Source: Marinobacter sp. SS5-14b (GTDB taxonomy: Bacteria > Pseudomonadota > Gammaproteobacteria > Pseudomonadales > Oleiphilaceae). Taken from it: DNA of 64,000 nucleotides. Of the stretch, positions 59,762 through 64,000 are shown in pieces (position 1 is the stretch's first letter; each line of letters begins with the position of its first letter). The position numbers and the translations under genes are program-made. Under the pieces are notes generated by a model. It did no database searches. It was not told the DNA's origin and saw nothing but the letters and a program-made list of their open reading frames with translations. Location: positions 186,001 to 250,000 of the forward strand of contig NZ_JASSVM010000002.1 in assembly GCF_030541005.1 (NCBI RefSeq), in the 5' to 3' direction.

Positions 59762-59780
59762 AATGATAATAGTTATCATT
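59762..59780. promoter_or_regulatory. Fur box
   Basis: AATGATAATAGTTATCATT: inverted arms AATGATAA and TTATCATT around TAG; the 7-1-7 core TGATAAT-A-GTTATCA has one mismatch to the Fur consensus TGATAAT-N-ATTATCA. It is centred about 33 bases upstream of the cysteine-rich gene start, where it would block the promoter when iron is plentiful. Confidence 0.85.
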
Positions 59781-59895
59781 AAATAGATTCGCAAGGGTAG
59801 CGATGATTAATTTTTGTGCATGGAATCGGTTTGAGCCGGCCCGCCTTCCGGCGTAAAGTTTGTGGCCTCATTGCCAATCCGACGTCTGCATTCCT

Positions 59896-61596
59896 ATGAC
59901 CAAGCACCGACCGGTTCCCGCCAGCCTGGATGATCCACTCTACTATCTGGAGAACATGGATATTCTGGTGGCCTGGGTAGCGGACCACCACGCTGACCTG
60001 TTAACTGAAGCAGAGCGAAACCGGCTGTCGGCCTTTGCCAGCCTGGAGACCGGGCCCCGGGCGTTGCTCACGCGGATGGTCATGCGCACCGGTGAGCTGT
60101 TCCGGGCTGACAAGTTGCGCTACCCGGAACTGCCGCTGCCAGAGGCAGACGCGCTCAAGTTATTGGCGCAGGAGGGCTGGCTGAATAGCGCTCCGGATCT
60201 GAGCCTGGATGACCTGTTCCGGTTGTTTACCCTGGCGGAATTAAAGCCGGTATTTGGCGGTTGGCTGCAACAGCAAGGCTACCCGAAAACCCTGGGTAAG
60301 GCGCAGATGCGTGAGTTGCTGGCGGAACCGTTCAGCGAACCCCGGCCCTTGCGGGATTGGATGCCTGATGACGGTGAAGCTGCGCAAGTCGTCCAGCTCC
60401 AGGACATGGCCCTGTTCGACCGCATCCGCCTGATGTTCTTCGGCAACCTGCGCCAGAGCTGGACCGATTTTGTGCTGGTGGAACTGGGCGTACAGCAGTT
60501 CGAGCCGGTGCCCTTTACCCCGGAATCCCGCGCCTTTCAGCATCGCTCGGAAGTGGATTGTTACCTGCAGATGCACCAGTGCCGGGAACGGCTCGATAAG
60601 GGCGAACCGGCGGCGGACGTCTGGCCCGATGTTCCCGGCCCTGTGGATAACCCCTGGCTCACCAGCCGCCGGGACCGGCTGTTGCTGGAGCTGGGCCGGC
60701 AGGCGGAACGCCAGGGTGAGCAGGAACTGGCGTTGCAGGTATGGGCGGCCAGTAGCCACCGGGAAGCGCGGCTGAAACAGCTGCGGTTGCTGGAGCGGAT
60801 GAAGCGTTTTGACGATGCCTGGGCCATTGCTTGCCGTTGGCAGACTACACAACTGAGTGATGCCGAAGCCCAGGGCCTGAGCCGCCTGCTGAAACGGCTG
60901 GCAGCCAAGGTGGGAGCCGACAAACCCGAGCCTGTGGATAACCCGCCGCTGCGGGAATTCACCCTCACCTTGCCCAGACCGGACACCGGCACCGTGGAGC
61001 TGGCGGCGGTTCAGCACCTGACCACCGAACAAGCCCCGGTGTTCTATGTGGAAAACACCCTGATCAACGCCCTGTTCGGCCTGCTGTGCTGGCCGGTGAT
61101 CTTCAAACCCATCCCCGGCGCCTTCTTTCATCCGTTCCATATCGGCCCGGCGGACCTGACCCGGGAAGACTTTGTGGCCCGGCGCCAGCAGGCCTTTGAG
61201 GAGCGCTTTGGCCTGCTGAAAACCCATGCCTATAAACAGCGCATTCTTGAAACCTTTCAGACCAAACAGGGCATCGCCAATCCCTTCGTATTCTGGCCGG
61301 TACTGGATGAAGACCTGCTGGAGGTGGCCATGGCCTGCATTCCCGCCCATCACCTGGATGCCCTGTTCCGTCGCCTGCTCAATAACATCAAGGAACACCG
61401 CAGCGGCTTCCCGGACCTGATCCGGTTTGTGCCGGATGCCGGGCAACCGGAACAACGCTATGAAATGATCGAAGTGAAAGGCCCCGGCGACCGGTTGCAG
61501 GATCATCAGGTGCGCTGGCTGCAGTTCTTCGCCCGGCAAGGCATCCCCGCCAGCGTTTGCTATGTCCGCTGGCAGGACGATGAGGCGAGCGTGTGA
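59896..61596 (+). CDS. FAN1-type structure-specific nuclease with VRR-NUC domain
   Basis: A 566-residue bacterial relative of Fanconi-associated nuclease 1, a 5' flap nuclease that unhooks DNA interstrand crosslinks. The ATG at 59896 (MTKHRPVPASLDD) is chosen. A SAP-like helical region lies at about residues 95-150, a TPR-like helical region at about 210-330, and the VRR-NUC domain at the C-terminus with PD motif Asp507 (GFPDLIRF), Glu526 and Lys528 (IEVKGPGD) and Gln535, all intact. It is coupled by a GTGA overlap to the helicase gene. Two perfect DnaA boxes lie in it. Confidence 0.9.
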   Translation: MTKHRPVPASLDDPLYYLENMDILVAWVADHHADLLTEAERNRLSAFASLETGPRALLTRMVMRTGELFRADKLRYPELPLPEADALKLLAQEGWLNSAPDLSLDDLFRLFTLAELKPVFGGWLQQQGYPKTLGKAQMRELLAEPFSEPRPLRDWMPDDGEAAQVVQLQDMALFDRIRLMFFGNLRQSWTDFVLVELGVQQFEPVPFTPESRAFQHRSEVDCYLQMHQCRERLDKGEPAADVWPDVPGPVDNPWLTSRRDRLLLELGRQAERQGEQELALQVWAASSHREARLKQLRLLERMKRFDDAWAIACRWQTTQLSDAEAQGLSRLLKRLAAKVGADKPEPVDNPPLREFTLTLPRPDTGTVELAAVQHLTTEQAPVFYVENTLINALFGLLCWPVIFKPIPGAFFHPFHIGPADLTREDFVARRQQAFEERFGLLKTHAYKQRILETFQTKQGIANPFVFWPVLDEDLLEVAMACIPAHHLDALFRRLLNNIKEHRSGFPDLIRFVPDAGQPEQRYEMIEVKGPGDRLQDHQVRWLQFFARQGIPASVCYVRWQDDEASV

Positions 61597-63848
61597 AGGT
61601 TGCGGTCCGCACCCTCTGTGAATTCGCGGCCCGCCACGGCGATCTGGACTTCCGCTATACCCCGGCGCCCAGTAGCGAAGAGGGCATTGCCGGCCACCAG
61701 GCCATACAGGCCAAGCGGGGTTACGGCTATAAAAGCGAGTATTCACTAACCGGAAGCTGCTTGGGACTGGAGCTTTCCGGCCGGGCCGACGGTTACCATC
61801 CGCACAAGAACCGGCTGGAAGAAATCAAGACCCACCGGGGCGATGTGTCCCGCATCCGCGCCCACCAGCGCGCCCTGCACCGGGCCCAGTTACGGTCCTA
61901 CGGCGCCCTGCTGTGCCGGCAGGAAAACCGCAAAAGCGTGGAGCTGGCGCTGGTGTATTACGACACCGGCCGGGACAAGGAAACGGTGCTCACCGAAACT
62001 GCCAAAGCCGACGAGCTCTGGCAGGAACTGGAAACCCTGTGTGGCCGCTACCAAGCCTGGGCCGAGCAGGAAGAGCACCATCGGGATCAGCGTGATGCCC
62101 TCTTGGCCACCCTGACCTTTCCGTTCCCGGACTTTCGCCCCCGGCAACGGCAGCTGGCGGAAACCGTGTACAAGAACTCGGTCAAAGCCGGCACCCTGCT
62201 GCTGGAAGCCCCCACTGGCCTGGGCAAAACCCTGGGCACGCTGTTCCCGGCCCTGATGGCCATGCCTGCCGCCAGGCAGGACCGGCTGCTCTACCTCACC
62301 TGCCGCAACACCGCCCGGCAGCTGGCGCTGGATGCGGTGGATAAGTTGCAGGCGGCTCAGGATCAGCTACAGCCCTGGCCGTTGCGCACCCTGGAGCTAG
62401 TTTCCAAAGACGACGCCTGCGAACACCCGGACAAAGCCTGCCACGGCGAATCCTGCCCCTTGGCGAAAGGCTTTTTCGACCGCCTGCCCGATGCCCGGGC
62501 CGAGGCAGTGCAGAGCAAAGAGCCCCTAAATCAGCAGAATTTGGCGACAATCGCCGCAGGTCATGACATTTGTCCGTATTTTCTCGCCCAGGAAATGGCC
62601 CGCTGGAGCGACCTGGTGATTGGCGATGTGAACCGCATGTTCGACCAGTCCGCCCTGCTGCACGGCCTGATCCGCCAGAACAACTGGCAAGCCAGCGTGC
62701 TGGTGGACGAAGCCCACAACCTGGTAGACCGTGCCCGGGGCATGTATTCGGTGCAGCTGGAGCAGCAGCGGCTGTTAAAGCTGAAGAAGATTGCCCCGAA
62801 ACCGGTCAAAGCAGCGCTCGACCGCACCGCCCGGGCCTGGCAAGCGCTGATCCGGGATCATGGCGAACAGGCCCAACCGGTGTTCCTGGCGACTCTGCCG
62901 CCGCAGTTGCTGGGCGCACTGCAGGCCATGGTCTCCGTGATTACCGATTACCTGGCCGACAACCCGCCGGACCTGGCCCTGCAGGAAGTGATGTTCGAAA
63001 GCGTGGCCTTTATGAAGCTGGCGGACAGCTTCGGCGACCACTCCCTGTGTGAATTCCAGCGCACCGGCCGGGGCCGCGCCAGCCTGACCATCCAGAATCT
63101 GGTCCCGGCGGATTTCCTCACCGAGCGCTTCAAGGCCGCCCACTCGGTACTGCTGTTCTCCGCCACCCTCAGCCCAGGTGTCTATTACCGGGACCTGCTG
63201 GGCCTGCCGGAAGATGCCCGCTTCACCTCCCTGCCCAGCCCGTTCAGTGCCGAACAATTGCAGGTGCAGTTCACCCCCGGCATCAGCACCCGGCAGGTAC
63301 ACCGGGAGGACTCCCTGAAACCCATCGCAGAACTGATCGCCAGGCAGTACAGGGAACGGCCGGGCCATTACCTGGCGTTCTTCAGCAGCTTTAGATACGC
63401 CAAAGAAGTGAGTGACACCCTGGCGCAGCAGGCGCCGGATATTCCCCAACGCGCCCAGCAGCCGGGCATGAGCCCGGAGCAACGCCGGCAGTTCCTGGCG
63501 GAGTTCCAGAAGCCCGAAGGCTCAGTAGCCTTCGCGGTACTCGGCGGCGTGTTCAGTGAAGGCATCGACCTGCCCGGCGACCAGTTGATCGGCGCCTTCG
63601 TGGCCACCCTCGGCCTGCCACCGTTCGATGCCTGGCATGAAACCCTCAAAGACCGCCTGCAACAGCGCTTCGGTGAAGGCTACAACTACACCTACCTGAT
63701 TCCCGGCCTGCAGAAAGTGGCCCAGGCCGCCGGCCGGGTGATTCGCACTCCAGACGACCGGGGCGTGATCTGGTTGATTGACGACCGCTTCCTGCAGCCA
63801 TCAGTGAAACGCATGTTGCCCTGTTGGTGGTTTCCCGACAGCCACTGA
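61593..63848 (+). CDS. Cas4/RecB-type nuclease fused to XPD/DinG-type Fe-S helicase
   Basis: A 751-residue fusion. Residues 1-165: PD-(D/E)xK nuclease domain with Gly34-His35, Asp66 (GRADGY), Glu77 and Lys79 (LEEIKT), and Gln99/Tyr103 (QLRSY). Residues 170-751: superfamily 2 helicase with Walker A EAPTGLGKT (205-213), four cysteines for a 4Fe-4S cluster (276, 283, 288, 327), DEAH (372-375), and motif VI QAAGRVIRTPDD. The start is a GTG overlapping the FAN1 stop (61593-61596). Probable DNA repair helicase-nuclease working with FAN1. Confidence 0.9.
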   Translation: MKVAVRTLCEFAARHGDLDFRYTPAPSSEEGIAGHQAIQAKRGYGYKSEYSLTGSCLGLELSGRADGYHPHKNRLEEIKTHRGDVSRIRAHQRALHRAQLRSYGALLCRQENRKSVELALVYYDTGRDKETVLTETAKADELWQELETLCGRYQAWAEQEEHHRDQRDALLATLTFPFPDFRPRQRQLAETVYKNSVKAGTLLLEAPTGLGKTLGTLFPALMAMPAARQDRLLYLTCRNTARQLALDAVDKLQAAQDQLQPWPLRTLELVSKDDACEHPDKACHGESCPLAKGFFDRLPDARAEAVQSKEPLNQQNLATIAAGHDICPYFLAQEMARWSDLVIGDVNRMFDQSALLHGLIRQNNWQASVLVDEAHNLVDRARGMYSVQLEQQRLLKLKKIAPKPVKAALDRTARAWQALIRDHGEQAQPVFLATLPPQLLGALQAMVSVITDYLADNPPDLALQEVMFESVAFMKLADSFGDHSLCEFQRTGRGRASLTIQNLVPADFLTERFKAAHSVLLFSATLSPGVYYRDLLGLPEDARFTSLPSPFSAEQLQVQFTPGISTRQVHREDSLKPIAELIARQYRERPGHYLAFFSSFRYAKEVSDTLAQQAPDIPQRAQQPGMSPEQRRQFLAEFQKPEGSVAFAVLGGVFSEGIDLPGDQLIGAFVATLGLPPFDAWHETLKDRLQQRFGEGYNYTYLIPGLQKVAQAAGRVIRTPDDRGVIWLIDDRFLQPSVKRMLPCWWFPDSH

Positions 63849-63911
63849 GCCTGCCAGCGCCGTCATGTCATCCCTTTGAAAAGGGAGACATTTTGCCGCA
63901 GACATTGGTAG

Positions 63912-63927
63912 TAGCGGCATGCCGCTA
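63912..63927. repeat. Perfect 16-base palindrome after the helicase gene
   Basis: TAGCGGCATGCCGCTA, a perfect palindrome 63 bases after the helicase stop, followed by TATCTAATT. The T-run is too short for a terminator call. The rest of 63849-64000 shows nothing I can name. Confidence 0.4.
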
Positions 63928-64000
63928 TATCTAATTTCGGTCGCTTGCTTACAATCTGTACCCCTAAAAGCCTACCTTCCCGATTTTCAAGGACAGCTAC

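Noticed and set aside
60241..61746. 501-codon minus-strand open frame opposite the FAN1 gene
   Set aside because: Antisense shadow; the plus-strand frame contains the intact VRR-NUC motifs.

Overview
The window is an origin-proximal stretch of a gammaproteobacterial chromosome. Protein sequences, Pseudomonas-type parS sites and a rpmH/dnaA junction suggest Marinobacter or a near relative. That genus call is an inference from sequence style, not from a database search.

Layout. 1-6.1 kb: the ATP synthase operon atpI-B-E-F-H-A-G-D on the minus strand, with atpD cut by the window edge and a near-consensus sigma-70 promoter upstream of atpI. 6.3-10.6 kb: parB, parA, rsmG and mnmG. 11.0-30.8 kb: an accessory block of about 20 kb that separates mnmG from mnmE, genes that usually sit side by side. 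It holds a complete C-P lyase phosphonate system (phnCDE and phnFGHIJKLMNP), an MFS transporter, an RND efflux pump with its adaptor, two lipoproteins and a long acyl-CoA dehydrogenase. 30.9-34.8 kb: mnmE, yidC, yidD, rnpA and rpmH (minus strand). 34.8-35.5 kb: an AT-rich, DnaA-box-bearing intergenic region, the likely oriC. 35.5-43.1 kb: dnaA, dnaN, a UbiB-type kinase, recF and gyrB (plus strand). 43.2-49.2 kb: a VC0807-type membrane protein, a GABA-type aminotransferase and two divergent ABC exporters. 49.3-58.9 kb: recC-recB-recD in one translationally coupled operon. 59.0-59.8 kb: two unknown small genes behind a strong Fur box. 59.9-63.8 kb: a FAN1-type VRR-NUC nuclease coupled to a nuclease-helicase fusion of the XPD/DinG class.

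How it works together. Replication initiation (DnaA, origin), clamp and repair (DnaN, RecF, GyrB), segregation (ParAB acting on two parS sites embedded in recF) and co-transcribed housekeeping lie within about 35 kb. Gene polarity flips at rpmH/dnaA, which supports initiation there, yet the only two perfect intergenic DnaA boxes lie 24 kb away upstream of mnmG. The phosphonate block carries a PhnF operator in front of each of its two operons and a Pho-box-like site upstream of phnC. The right end is rich in recombination and crosslink-repair enzymes, and the interval from the ABC exporter to the FAN1 gene has an unexpectedly high density of perfect DnaA boxes.

No tRNA, rRNA, CRISPR array, insertion sequence or prophage was recognised.
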